The notes beneath the pieces are model-generated. The model searched no databases and was not told the DNA's origin. It saw only the letters and a program-made list of their open reading frames with translations. A stretch of DNA of 64,000 bases from Hahella chejuensis KCTC 2396 (GTDB lineage Bacteria; Pseudomonadota; Gammaproteobacteria; Pseudomonadales; Oleiphilaceae): the NCBI RefSeq assembly GCF_000012985.1, contig NC_007645.1:4796581-4860580 (forward strand), written 5' to 3'. Shown here piece after piece: positions 1-8,119 of this stretch (position 1 is the stretch's first letter; every line of letters begins with the position of its first letter). Both the position numbers and the translations under genes were made by a program.

Positions 1-1
1 G

Positions 2-1624
2 ATCACTCTAGTGGGAAACTATGGCAAAGGCGCAATATGTATTGCGCCGGTTTACTCCACTCCGCCGCAGACCTCCAACTCTGATGAAGCGCGTCAGGTC
101 ATGGGATTCATCGTAGGATCGGTCCAGATCGGCAACCTTATTGATCGTTTATCCCAGGACATCAATCTTGAACTGTTTCATATCGAAATTTTCGATATCA
201 CCGACCCCGAACAACCCGAGGCGTTATTCATTTCACGCCAGAGCGCGCCGGACAACCCTTTGGAGGATATGTTCACTCAGACCCTGCAAATGGAAATATC
301 AGGGCGGGTCTGGCGAATTTCCATCACGCCGACGCGTTTATTCATCAAACAAAACGCCTCCGTCACCCCCTGGATAGCGCTGATTCTGGCTGTCTTGTTC
401 AGCAGTCTGCTTACCGCCGTCCTGCTATTGGAAACTGCGCATACCGTCAAGATCGAAAAGGCGGTCATCGATCAGTCACAGCGACTGGAAAAAGCGGAAA
501 CTCGTTATCAGGAACTATTCACCGGCCTGAAGCAGGTCATCTTTCAGGTTGATAAAGCCTATCAGTGGCAGGTGTTGAATCCCGCCTGGAGCGGCTTGAC
601 AGGAGAAACCCCAGAGAACGCCATTGGCCGTGAAATGTTCCATTACATTCACCCTGACGACTGCGACAAGCTAAGAGAAGCGTTACAGAAGATCTCCCGA
701 CTGGAAGAATCCAGTCTGTTTTTGGAGTTGCGCCTGAACGCCCTGCAACTGGAACGCGCGCCCTGGGTGGAAATCCATCTGCAACGCAGCAAAGACGCCA
801 CTGGCAAAATGGACGGCTATAGCGGTTTCATCGCCGACATCAGCGAGCGCAAGCGCCTGGATATTCTGAAAAACGAGTTTATTTCCACTGTTTCCCATGA
901 ACTGCGTACGCCTCTGACGGCCATCAACGGCTCCCTGGCGCTACTGGATTCCGGTCGCCTCGGCCTGCTGCCAGATCAGGCCAAACAAATGCTGCACATC
1001 GCTTACAGTAACTGTGAACGCTTGCTGCGCCTGATCAATGACTTACTTGATATTCAGAAAATAGAGTCCGGCGGTCTGGAGTTCAGCTTCGAGCGCGCCG
1101 ACTTACGAGATCTTATCGAGGAAGCCTTGAACGCCAATCGGCAACTCGCGGAAAAAGCGTCCGTCACCCTTGTCTTTGCAACGCCCGAGTCTCCTGCCCT
1201 GGTGAAAGCAGACCGGGATCGATTGCGGCAGGTGTTGGATAACCTGATTTCCAACGCCATCAAATTCTCACCCGCCGATGAGGCGGTGACGCTGACGCTG
1301 AACGCTCACGCCCACTATTGGGAAGTCGCTGTACAGGATCAGGGGCCAGGGGTGCCGCCTGAGTTCCGCAACAAGATCTTCCAGAAATTCGCTCAGGCGG
1401 ATAGCTCCGACACCCGCTTAAAGGGCGGCACCGGCTTGGGATTAAGCATCTCCAGAGAAATCGTCCAGCGTCATCATGGCCAGATCGGCTACCATTCCGA
1501 GGCGAATTGCGGCGCCACATTTTATTTTCGTCTACACGCCTTGACCAACGGAGCAACCTGGGACGCGCAAGCATGTCGTAGCGCTGGGGGAGGTAATATT
1601 CCCGTCGAAAGGACCTTTCTTTGA
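2..1624 (+). CDS. Sensor histidine kinase, 5' end outside the window
   Basis: Hybrid-type membrane sensor kinase that should autophosphorylate on His and pass phosphate to an unseen response regulator. The reading frame is open to the left edge, so the protein is N-terminally incomplete; the first GTG at 11 is not a credible start. Visible order: an extracytoplasmic segment, probably the end of a CHASE-like sensor; one membrane segment near residues 120-140; a PAS fold (about 160-280); HisKA with the H-box SHELRTPLTAING; and HATPase_c with the N-box NLISNAIKFS, DQGPGVP and GGTGLGLSISREI. No receiver domain follows. The short tail after the ATPase is basic and not recognised. It stands alone, with an unrelated membrane protein gene 66 bp downstream, so its partner and signal cannot be inferred here. 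Confidence 0.92.
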   Translation: MTLVGNYGKGAICIAPVYSTPPQTSNSDEARQVMGFIVGSVQIGNLIDRLSQDINLELFHIEIFDITDPEQPEALFISRQSAPDNPLEDMFTQTLQMEISGRVWRISITPTRLFIKQNASVTPWIALILAVLFSSLLTAVLLLETAHTVKIEKAVIDQSQRLEKAETRYQELFTGLKQVIFQVDKAYQWQVLNPAWSGLTGETPENAIGREMFHYIHPDDCDKLREALQKISRLEESSLFLELRLNALQLERAPWVEIHLQRSKDATGKMDGYSGFIADISERKRLDILKNEFISTVSHELRTPLTAINGSLALLDSGRLGLLPDQAKQMLHIAYSNCERLLRLINDLLDIQKIESGGLEFSFERADLRDLIEEALNANRQLAEKASVTLVFATPESPALVKADRDRLRQVLDNLISNAIKFSPADEAVTLTLNAHAHYWEVAVQDQGPGVPPEFRNKIFQKFAQADSSDTRLKGGTGLGLSISREIVQRHHGQIGYHSEANCGATFYFRLHALTNGATWDAQACRSAGGGNIPVERTFL

Positions 1625-1689
1625 CTTTCAAATGCTTTAATTCTCTAATATTTCCCTTTTATCAGCCCAATAGTTAAAGGATAGGCCGC

Positions 1690-2565
1690 ATGCCGTGGAC
1701 CTGGGGATTTTTACGCGTTTCTTTTTTCGTTTGGATTGCGGTCAGCGCTGTACTTATCGCAATGATGGTCAGCATTTTCAGCTCGCCCCTGCAAGATATC
1801 CTGCATCCAGAGGCCGGCAAAAGCTGGATCGCCGCCATTGACCCCCGTATCGTCGCGGTGGTGCTGGGCGCCATCCTGATTCAGATTCTGATTCCCGCCG
1901 CCCGCTATTACCTTACTTTGATCAATGCCCAGCAACAGGCGCTGGCGCAGATGGACGCCTTGGTGGAAATGCTGTTCGAAGACTTCGGCTTGATGTTGTC
2001 CACCCGCAAGGAAATCGACGAAGCCGTAAAAGCCATCGCCCGCAAATTACAGGTCAGCCGCTGGCGGCGCTGGCTGCCGCTGGGCCTGACGCGTCCGTCG
2101 GAAGACCTCAACATCGACAGCAAGCGCGCACTGATGAACGGCTATCTGCAAACGCCTTTCGATAATTACGTGCGCCACATCCGCTCCCAATTCGAAGCCT
2201 TCCGCAACGAATTGCCGCAGTATCAAAGCGACGCCAGCAAAAAGCACAAAGGGCTGCCCTACCAATACTATCTCTCCACCTCAGAAGGCCTCATGGATTC
2301 CTGTAATCTGGAAAGTCTGCCCAAGCACCTGAAGCCAGCCGCCATGCAGTTCATCGCACACGACAAGTACTGCATTAAGTCCTGCAACGATCTGTACAGC
2401 GACCGCTACATGAAAATATCCATTGAAACCGGCGACTATGACAGGTTTGAGAAGGCTCAGGTCGGATTTATCGAAATGGAGTGCCGCAAAGTGCTGGAAA
2501 CAGCGGTTTATCTAAAGGCGTTGATCAAACTGGCGAGAAAAAGATGGACGCTGTTCCTGGACTGA
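1690..2565 (+). CDS. Hypothetical membrane protein, 291 aa
   Basis: I do not recognise this family. Two hydrophobic segments (about residues 7-30 and 50-72) form an N-terminal hairpin, followed by a hydrophilic cytoplasmic-looking region of about 215 residues rich in charged helices. The cytoplasmic part contains a CNLESLP..C..SCNDLYSDRY stretch with spaced cysteines, but there is no clear metal motif. The start is supported by an AGGA about eight bases before ATG. Codon use resembles its neighbours and the opposite frames have no better candidate. It could be an accessory to the upstream kinase, but only position suggests that. Confidence 0.75.
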   Translation: MPWTWGFLRVSFFVWIAVSAVLIAMMVSIFSSPLQDILHPEAGKSWIAAIDPRIVAVVLGAILIQILIPAARYYLTLINAQQQALAQMDALVEMLFEDFGLMLSTRKEIDEAVKAIARKLQVSRWRRWLPLGLTRPSEDLNIDSKRALMNGYLQTPFDNYVRHIRSQFEAFRNELPQYQSDASKKHKGLPYQYYLSTSEGLMDSCNLESLPKHLKPAAMQFIAHDKYCIKSCNDLYSDRYMKISIETGDYDRFEKAQVGFIEMECRKVLETAVYLKALIKLARKRWTLFLD

Positions 2566-2597
2566 AATGCGAAAGCTGTATTAATTAACTAGAAAAG

Positions 2598-2613
2598 TCC
2601 CTGATGTCAGGGA
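2598..2613. terminator. Short perfect hairpin after the 291-aa gene
   Basis: The 7-bp arms TCCCTGA and TCAGGGA are separated by TG, 32 bases after the stop codon of the upstream gene. There is no T-run, so it may only be an mRNA 3'-end hairpin. Confidence 0.3.
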
Positions 2614-2739
2614 AAGCAAGAATAACTCGGCTGGCGGAAGCAGGATGCTTCGGATTATCTTTCACGGGGCAGTTGCATAAATCAGCTCCAGAAAACGTCA
2701 AAACCCAAGTTCTCAAAGCAGTATATAGCCTATAGAGCC

Positions 2740-3012
2740 ATGAATAAAGCATCCTCCGACATCAGCTCAAACACTTCCGCAAACCTGCTCTGGATCGTTC
2801 AAAGCAACCTTGGCGACAGCGCGGTGATTAAGTTTACGGAAAAAATGGCGGCCAGGTGGAGCCCTGCTCCGGTGTTCGTCATGGACGTCGCCGCCTGCGC
2901 CGGAGCGCTTTACGTATTGGAGATCAACGGCTTCAACAGTTCCGGCTTTTACGCCTGCGATATCGAAACCATCGTACGGGAAGTCTCCGCCTACGCGTTA
3001 TCCGGCCATTAA
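2740..3012 (+). pseudogene. C-terminal fragment of an ATP-grasp (R2K/DUF4343-like) protein
   Basis: A 90-residue ORF whose last about 65 residues resemble the C-terminal end of ATP-grasp proteins of the R2K/DUF4343 type. It has a W-P-P-VFVMDVA strand, then VLEINGFNSSGFYACD, which carries the E-x-N metal-binding pair and the family's F-N-S-x-G-F-Y signature. The N-terminal ATP-grasp lobes, about 150-200 residues in the family, are absent. The 174 bases upstream do not encode them in any obvious frame, and the ribosome site before the ATG is weak. I read it as a relic left by deletion. A small stand-alone protein remains possible. It is followed immediately by a copy of the dispersed hairpin repeat, which may have helped the rearrangement. 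Confidence 0.55.
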
Positions 3013-3165
3013 TTTATTAACATGGCAATGATATCAGCATGTTAATAATCAGGCGCAGGGAAGCGCTTGCGCAGCGGCGAGCCGCGGGAGACAGGGCCTC
3101 CTGCGCAGGTCAGACCCTGTCGTTGCGGACAAATAGAAGGAAGCTGTTTGTCCGCCTGATTAATA
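3013..3165 (-). repeat. Dispersed hairpin repeat, copy A (complete, about 153 bp)
   Basis: Oriented on the minus strand, it contains in order: ATTAATCAGGC; stem 1 (GCGGAC...GTCCGC arms, 3144-3155 with 3125-3136); stem 2 (GACAGGG...CCCTGTC); a GC-rich stem near 3063-3090; GCGCCTGATTA; and a perfect 10-bp terminal stem, TATTAACATG/CATGTTAATA (3015-3024 and 3038-3047). It fills the gap between the ATP-grasp fragment and the 3' end of the kinase gene. The same units in the same order recur at 13128, 43551 and, truncated, 62595. Confidence 0.85.
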
Positions 3166-3191
3166 AGCAAAGCAACCTGCGAAAGTTTTCC

Positions 3192-5396
3192 CTATTGCGT
3201 GGCCGCCCCTGCTGCGGGAGCCTGGGTCGGCGTCTCCACCAAGCGGAATCCGTTCACTTGATAGCGGACATCGACGCCATTGGCGTCGCGACTGACCAGC
3301 TGCATGGATTTAGGCGGACTGTACCAGGAACCGCCGCGCAAGACGCGGCGCCGGCAGTCTCCCGCCGTCCGCGCCGAGCCGTCCGCGGGAACGCCTTTCA
3401 TAGACTCACTCCAACAATCCTGCACCCACTCCCACACATTGCCATGCATGTCATGCACGCCCCATTGATTCGCGGGGAAGGAGCCGACTGGCGACGTAAA
3501 TTGCCATTTATCGGCGCCGTTCACCAATCCGCCACAGCAGTCATCCTTGCCGTAATTAGCGAACTTATGGCTAATCTGATCTCCCCAGGAGAAACGCTTG
3601 CGACTGCCTGCGCGAGCGGCATATTCCCATTGCGCTTCCGTGGGTAACTGAAAGCTTCTGCCGGTTTTGACGGACAGCCAGGCGGCGAATTCTTCCGCGT
3701 CATTCCAGCTAACGCTGATAACAGGATTACGTCCCCGTCCCCACCCACGATCGTCCGCTTTGTTAGTGCAGCCCCCATCAGCGACACAGGCGTCCCACTG
3801 CTCAAAGGTCACCTCATACGCCATGATTTTGAATGGCGCCAGCGTCACTTCCTGACCCGGATCGCCCCCCCATAATACGCCGCCATCGTCGAAGCCCATG
3901 CGGTATTTGCCGCCGGGAATATCGACAAAAGCGATATTGAGGGATTCCAGCGCGTCCTTTTCCACCAGAAATACTTGTTCAGTAAACTGCTCTCCGCTGA
4001 TTTCCGTCCACCGGGTCAGCTTCTCGTATCCTGGCGCGCTGACCTCCAATAAATAACGGCCAGGGTCCAGCGGAATGCCCTCTTCATACTTAGGCTGGAT
4101 ATTGAGGATGCGAATTTTTGCGTCCGCCGGCGTCACATCCACCGTGAAGGCGGTTTTAGCCGGCTTCAGCGAAACATAATGCGAGCGGTGGTCGGCGCTG
4201 TGATTCAAAGTAAAGGTTTTCGGCCAAAATCCTTTCGCGGTCACCTCAACCTCGTAGTCACCCTCCGGTAGCGAAGCGCCAGGCGTATAGGCGCCCTCCT
4301 CTCCAGCGAACGTCACTGTCGCCCCCACCGGCTCCGTCACCACCACAAAAGGATAGGTCGGCGCAGGCCGGGTCATATTTTTATACGCCCCATAGCCAAC
4401 TACCGCAGCGATCATCAAGACGACGCCCAAAGCGCGCCAGACGCCGGAGGACACGGAGCCGCCCCGCTCGGTTCTACGGGTTGACGTAGGACTTTCCTGC
4501 GCAGCCGACTCTCCATGCGCCGTCTTCAATGACTCAACGGTAAACAAACAGGTCGCTTCCGTATCCACCGGCACATTCTTAATCGCTTCCAGATGCGCGC
4601 GAAACTCGTCCAATGACGACAAGCGACGCTCAGGCTCTTTCGCCAACAGCAGATCCATGAGCTGCTGATACATGCGCAGATGCGACGGCAACGGCGGCGG
4701 TGGTTCCTGTTTGTGCTTAATGCCCAGACTGATCGGATCGGTAGCCTCGAACGGCACGGCCCCCGTCAACATCTGATAGAACACGATGCCCAGACTGTAC
4801 CAGTCGGCGCGATGATCAAGCTGTCGCCCCATCGCCTGTTCTGGGCTCATATAAGGAGGCGATCCCAGTATCGAGCCTGTGGTAGTGAGGTCGCCGCGAT
4901 GGTACAGGGACTTGGCGATGCCGTAATCCGACAGCACTGGCGTATCATCCGCGCGGAACAGAATATTGCCCGGCTTGATATCACGATGAATATAGCCCAG
5001 CTTGTGCGCGTAATTCATCGCCTCCGCCAACTGCAGAATAATGCGCGTCGACTCGTCTCTGGTCAGGCGACCGGAACGGATGCGCTCCGTCAGTGAGCCG
5101 CCTTCCATGAACTCCATGGAAATAAAGAAAGTGTCTTCAAAAGGCGCAATGTCGTATATCTGAATGATATTCGGATGATTCAGCTTGGCGGTGATTTGCG
5201 CTTCCTGAATAAACCGTTGACGAAACTCTTTATTAAGGCAGATTGCCGGAGAAATAATCTTGATGGCGACGATGCGATCCGCGAGAGTTTGTCTGGCCTT
5301 GAACACTTTGGCCATCCCACCTTCAGCGACTTCATCAAGAATTTCATAGTTGGGAATTTGAGGAGACACGGTGATCACGCTGCAGCTCCAGTCCAT
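3192..5396 (-). CDS. Ser/Thr protein kinase with PEGA and FGE/sulfatase-modifying-like domains
   Basis: Predicted membrane-anchored Hanks-type kinase. The catalytic domain occupies residues 17-270: glycine loop AEGGMAK, VAIK lysine near 46, helix-C Glu65, HRDIKPGN at 137-144, and SDYG at 156-159 (a DYG variant of DFG). One membrane span lies near 319-338, followed by about two PEGA-like beta modules (350-470). A C-terminal FGE-sulfatase/SUMF1-like domain (490-725) ends in the VLRGGSW and NGFRLV motifs. The cysteine pair needed for formylglycine synthesis, which normally follows RGGS, is missing, so this domain is probably a binding or scaffold module rather than an oxidase. Its place after the span suggests extracytoplasmic sensing. 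The substrate is unknown. Confidence 0.93.
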   Translation of the reverse strand: MDWSCSVITVSPQIPNYEILDEVAEGGMAKVFKARQTLADRIVAIKIISPAICLNKEFRQRFIQEAQITAKLNHPNIIQIYDIAPFEDTFFISMEFMEGGSLTERIRSGRLTRDESTRIILQLAEAMNYAHKLGYIHRDIKPGNILFRADDTPVLSDYGIAKSLYHRGDLTTTGSILGSPPYMSPEQAMGRQLDHRADWYSLGIVFYQMLTGAVPFEATDPISLGIKHKQEPPPPLPSHLRMYQQLMDLLLAKEPERRLSSLDEFRAHLEAIKNVPVDTEATCLFTVESLKTAHGESAAQESPTSTRRTERGGSVSSGVWRALGVVLMIAAVVGYGAYKNMTRPAPTYPFVVVTEPVGATVTFAGEEGAYTPGASLPEGDYEVEVTAKGFWPKTFTLNHSADHRSHYVSLKPAKTAFTVDVTPADAKIRILNIQPKYEEGIPLDPGRYLLEVSAPGYEKLTRWTEISGEQFTEQVFLVEKDALESLNIAFVDIPGGKYRMGFDDGGVLWGGDPGQEVTLAPFKIMAYEVTFEQWDACVADGGCTNKADDRGWGRGRNPVISVSWNDAEEFAAWLSVKTGRSFQLPTEAQWEYAARAGSRKRFSWGDQISHKFANYGKDDCCGGLVNGADKWQFTSPVGSFPANQWGVHDMHGNVWEWVQDCWSESMKGVPADGSARTAGDCRRRVLRGGSWYSPPKSMQLVSRDANGVDVRYQVNGFRLVETPTQAPAAGAATQ

Positions 5397-5399
5397 TAG

Positions 5400-5708
5400 T
5401 CACTTATCGGTCATTCGATGTTCAAGCTTACCGGCGATGACGGGGCTTGATTCCTTTCCTTCAGAAAGCGCGTCTGCACGCATTTTCAGGGCATGTCGGG
5501 CGCGAAGCGCGCCGCTGATGATCCACGCCCTAAACAAGGGCGGCATGTCCGCATTATGACAAACAGAATTTAGAACGTGAAGCATTGCGCCTGAAAGCCC
5601 TCCCATAATTAATGCGGCGATAATCATGGCGACGGAAATTGACTGGGCAGTTAGGACCCGCACCCATAAGCGACAAATTATCACCATTACTTTCAACAAC
5701 TTGGACAA
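5400..5708 (-). CDS. Small putative membrane protein, doubtful
   Basis: An ORF of up to 102 residues ending three bases before the kinase start, so it could head the same transcript. It has one strongly hydrophobic stretch (about residues 20-47) and a basic, charged C-terminus. The candidate start is TTG with a GGAGGA about 15 bases upstream, too far for comfort; an internal ATG seven codons later has no ribosome site. I do not recognise a family. Tight spacing to the kinase is the main support. Confidence 0.3.
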   Translation of the reverse strand: MSKLLKVMVIICRLWVRVLTAQSISVAMIIAALIMGGLSGAMLHVLNSVCHNADMPPLFRAWIISGALRARHALKMRADALSEGKESSPVIAGKLEHRMTDK

Positions 5709-6201
5709 CGCGTCGCGGGACGTTCCTCCGCACGCTATTTCAAGGGCGACACATTAATCAGTTTCGGCGCTGAGCTCGATTGGCCGTTTACCCTAGGGAC
5801 TGTGGACAATCGTTAATTTCGTCGTCATATCCAACAAATACGAACTGATTGCTTTCGTTAATTGGACATTTAATGGCCATATGCTATCCCTTATATCTGT
5901 GATGCGACTATCAGTCATGTTTTCTTCATCCGGAGAAACATGAGTCAGATGTAATCCCAAACGACCGGATCGAACGACCGGCCGGACAGGGACCTGCACC
6001 CTGCCCCGCCCAAGGATATGCACATGGATAAGTTGGATCGTCCCATCGCAATACCCGCTTCACGTCGCCTCGCCCGGCTTGACTAATAACGCTGTCTATT
6101 GACGACGGAGAACATTATGCCTTGTTCGTAAGTCACCCAGCCTTTTTTATTTAACGCCGTTCACATTTAACGTTTCCATTCATAACGCACAGGGAAAGAG
6201 C
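5709..6201. other. Intergenic region between divergent genes
   Basis: Separates the leftward kinase unit from the rightward carotenoid-oxygenase-like gene, so it should hold divergent promoters. I see no convincing paired -35/-10 boxes, strong hairpin or repeat. The short ORFs inside it have poor starts. A purine-rich ribosome site (GGGAAAGAGC) lies just before the ATG at 6202. Confidence 0.4.
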
Positions 6202-8046
6202 ATGAATCGAAGAGATTTCATCAAGACCGCCGGAGCCGTCTCACTATTGCCTAATGCGGCGCTGGCGCACTATCCCTCTTTGCCGGAGTCCTCGTTTCCG
6301 ACTTCGATTATGCAAGGAGACCTGACATCGTCAGAAGGGGTGCTGGATATCATCGCCGGCGCCCTGCCTGGCGACATCCATGGCCACGTGTTTATGGCCG
6401 AAGGGATTCCTCTGGAGCGCAATCAACTGACGCCCACAGGCAAAGGCGCTCTCACCCGCCTCGACTTCGGCCCCAATCAAACCTCCTTCAAGCGCAAAAT
6501 GATCGAAACCCACTCTTCCATCATGCAAGAGCATGTCAGTGGCTTGTTCGACAAATTTTACCTGCTGGGAGGCACTGTCTATTACAGCCCCAACCTGGGG
6601 TTCATGAACTATTGCAACACCGCGCCGAATTATATGGGGGATAACCGCTTCGCGCTAAGTTACGAAGGCGGCCCTCCCTTTGAATTCGACGCCATGAGTC
6701 TGGAGCTGGTCACGCCTGTCGGTAATCCCGGCGAATGGCGCACCAGCCTTCCGCCCATCGCAGACGCTCTGACCCCAGACAAGTGGCTGTTCCCTCAGGT
6801 GCGCACCACCGGGCATCCTTTCTTTGATCTGGAGCGCGGCGAGTGCTTCACCATCAATTATGGCGGCGTCATCGGCGAGTTAGGAACCTCCGACGGGTAT
6901 CTGCGCCTGATCAGGTGGAATCTGCAGGGGGCGCTGGAAGCCTGGAACGTGGTCAGTCGCCAGGGCGTCAACGCTTATCTTACCGCCACCGCCCACTCTC
7001 TCGGCGTCACTCGCAACCATATTCTCATCTTCGAAACCGCGGCCAGAGTGGAAGCCACCCGCATCATGGGAACTCGCATCGTCATTCCACAGAAACACCG
7101 CACTCCGGTATGGATCATCCGCAAAGCGGACCTGACCAGCGGCGCGGAACAGGTAGTGGCGGACTACATCGAACTGGATTTCGATACCTCCGACATCATG
7201 TGCAACTATGACGACTACGACGGTGAGGTCACGCTCTACGGGCAGTATCTGGGGGCGATGGACAAATCCGAACAGCAGTTTTATCTGGAACTGTTGCACT
7301 TCGGCGGCTGGGTTCCGTCTGATATAGCCGGATATCCCACAGCGCCGGTGGATGTCGGCGGATTGGTGCAGGCCCGCATTAAAGTCGCTACTGACGCAGC
7401 CTGGGAAATTAAAGAGGACTTCCGCCTCATCCGTGACGAATACTTGTTGTGGGACATGAACGACCCGGCCTACCGCGGACACTTCCAGTTCCCAGAAACT
7501 TTTGACCATATCTATTGGGCCGCCATCGGCTACCGCCCCGAACACTTGGTCAAACGAGTAGCGGATGCCTATCGCAAATACCCTAACCGCCTTTTCAATA
7601 ACGACAGCCTGCCGCAAACCGCCATACCTTCGGCGCTGGTTCATATGGACTGCCGCAATATGCTCATTGCGGACGCCTATCAGTTCCCCGAAGACTGCGT
7701 CATGCGCACCCCGCAGTTCATGTCGCGGCAAAGCTCTCTGGCTCAGGACGACGGGTACATCTTCACGGCGGTCGTACGCAAGCACCCCAGCGGACCCCAA
7801 TCCAACGGCAAAGAGTTCTGGTTGTTCGACGCCCGCAACCTCGCGCAGGGTCCGGTTTGTATTCTCGGACACAAAGACCTGAACTTCGCCACCACCAACC
7901 ACGCCCTTTGGCGGCCGGAAATAGGACCGCGCCCGGCTGACGCTTACAAAGCAAATTACGCCGACTTTTTCCGCGAAAAAATGCCATGCCATTCACAACA
8001 AGTCAGGGAGGTCCTTGAAACCTACATTCTTCCGAGATTCAGCTAG
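6202..8046 (+). CDS. Carotenoid oxygenase-like protein with Tat-type signal
   Basis: A 614-residue protein resembling the RPE65/carotenoid cleavage dioxygenase fold, in which four histidines bind the catalytic iron. Candidate ligands are H205 in TTGHPFFDL, H265 in TAHSLGVTRNH, and a C-terminal H near 590 in TTNHALW. The usual third motif (FHxxNAYE) appears here as IMCNYDDYDGE with no histidine, so an altered centre or lost activity is possible. The N-terminus MNRRDFIKTAGAVSLL is a twin-arginine export signal, unusual for this family. It is followed by a flavin oxidase gene 73 bp away and probably co-transcribed, suggesting a periplasmic oxidative pathway; the substrate is unknown. Family assignment comes from motif spacing and overall length. 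Confidence 0.75.
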   Translation: MNRRDFIKTAGAVSLLPNAALAHYPSLPESSFPTSIMQGDLTSSEGVLDIIAGALPGDIHGHVFMAEGIPLERNQLTPTGKGALTRLDFGPNQTSFKRKMIETHSSIMQEHVSGLFDKFYLLGGTVYYSPNLGFMNYCNTAPNYMGDNRFALSYEGGPPFEFDAMSLELVTPVGNPGEWRTSLPPIADALTPDKWLFPQVRTTGHPFFDLERGECFTINYGGVIGELGTSDGYLRLIRWNLQGALEAWNVVSRQGVNAYLTATAHSLGVTRNHILIFETAARVEATRIMGTRIVIPQKHRTPVWIIRKADLTSGAEQVVADYIELDFDTSDIMCNYDDYDGEVTLYGQYLGAMDKSEQQFYLELLHFGGWVPSDIAGYPTAPVDVGGLVQARIKVATDAAWEIKEDFRLIRDEYLLWDMNDPAYRGHFQFPETFDHIYWAAIGYRPEHLVKRVADAYRKYPNRLFNNDSLPQTAIPSALVHMDCRNMLIADAYQFPEDCVMRTPQFMSRQSSLAQDDGYIFTAVVRKHPSGPQSNGKEFWLFDARNLAQGPVCILGHKDLNFATTNHALWRPEIGPRPADAYKANYADFFREKMPCHSQQVREVLETYILPRFS

Positions 8047-8119
8047 ACGCATATCAGGCAGTTCATGAATGCGCTGGTTCGGCCAACAAAAAATAAGCAT
8101 AACTTTTTGGAGAACGAAC

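Noticed and set aside
3039-3647. 202-codon plus-strand ORF
   Set aside because: It covers the dispersed repeat and then runs antisense to the kinase gene; no family character or ribosome site.
3192-4900. Active formylglycine-generating enzyme
   Set aside because: The cysteine pair that carries out oxidation is missing after RGGS.
5793-6023. 76-codon minus-strand ORF in the intergenic region
   Set aside because: Start lacks a ribosome site and the translation has no recognisable character.
6880-7992. 370-codon minus-strand ORF
   Set aside because: Long but wholly antisense to the oxygenase-like gene; composition is the mirror of the real frame and shows no motif.
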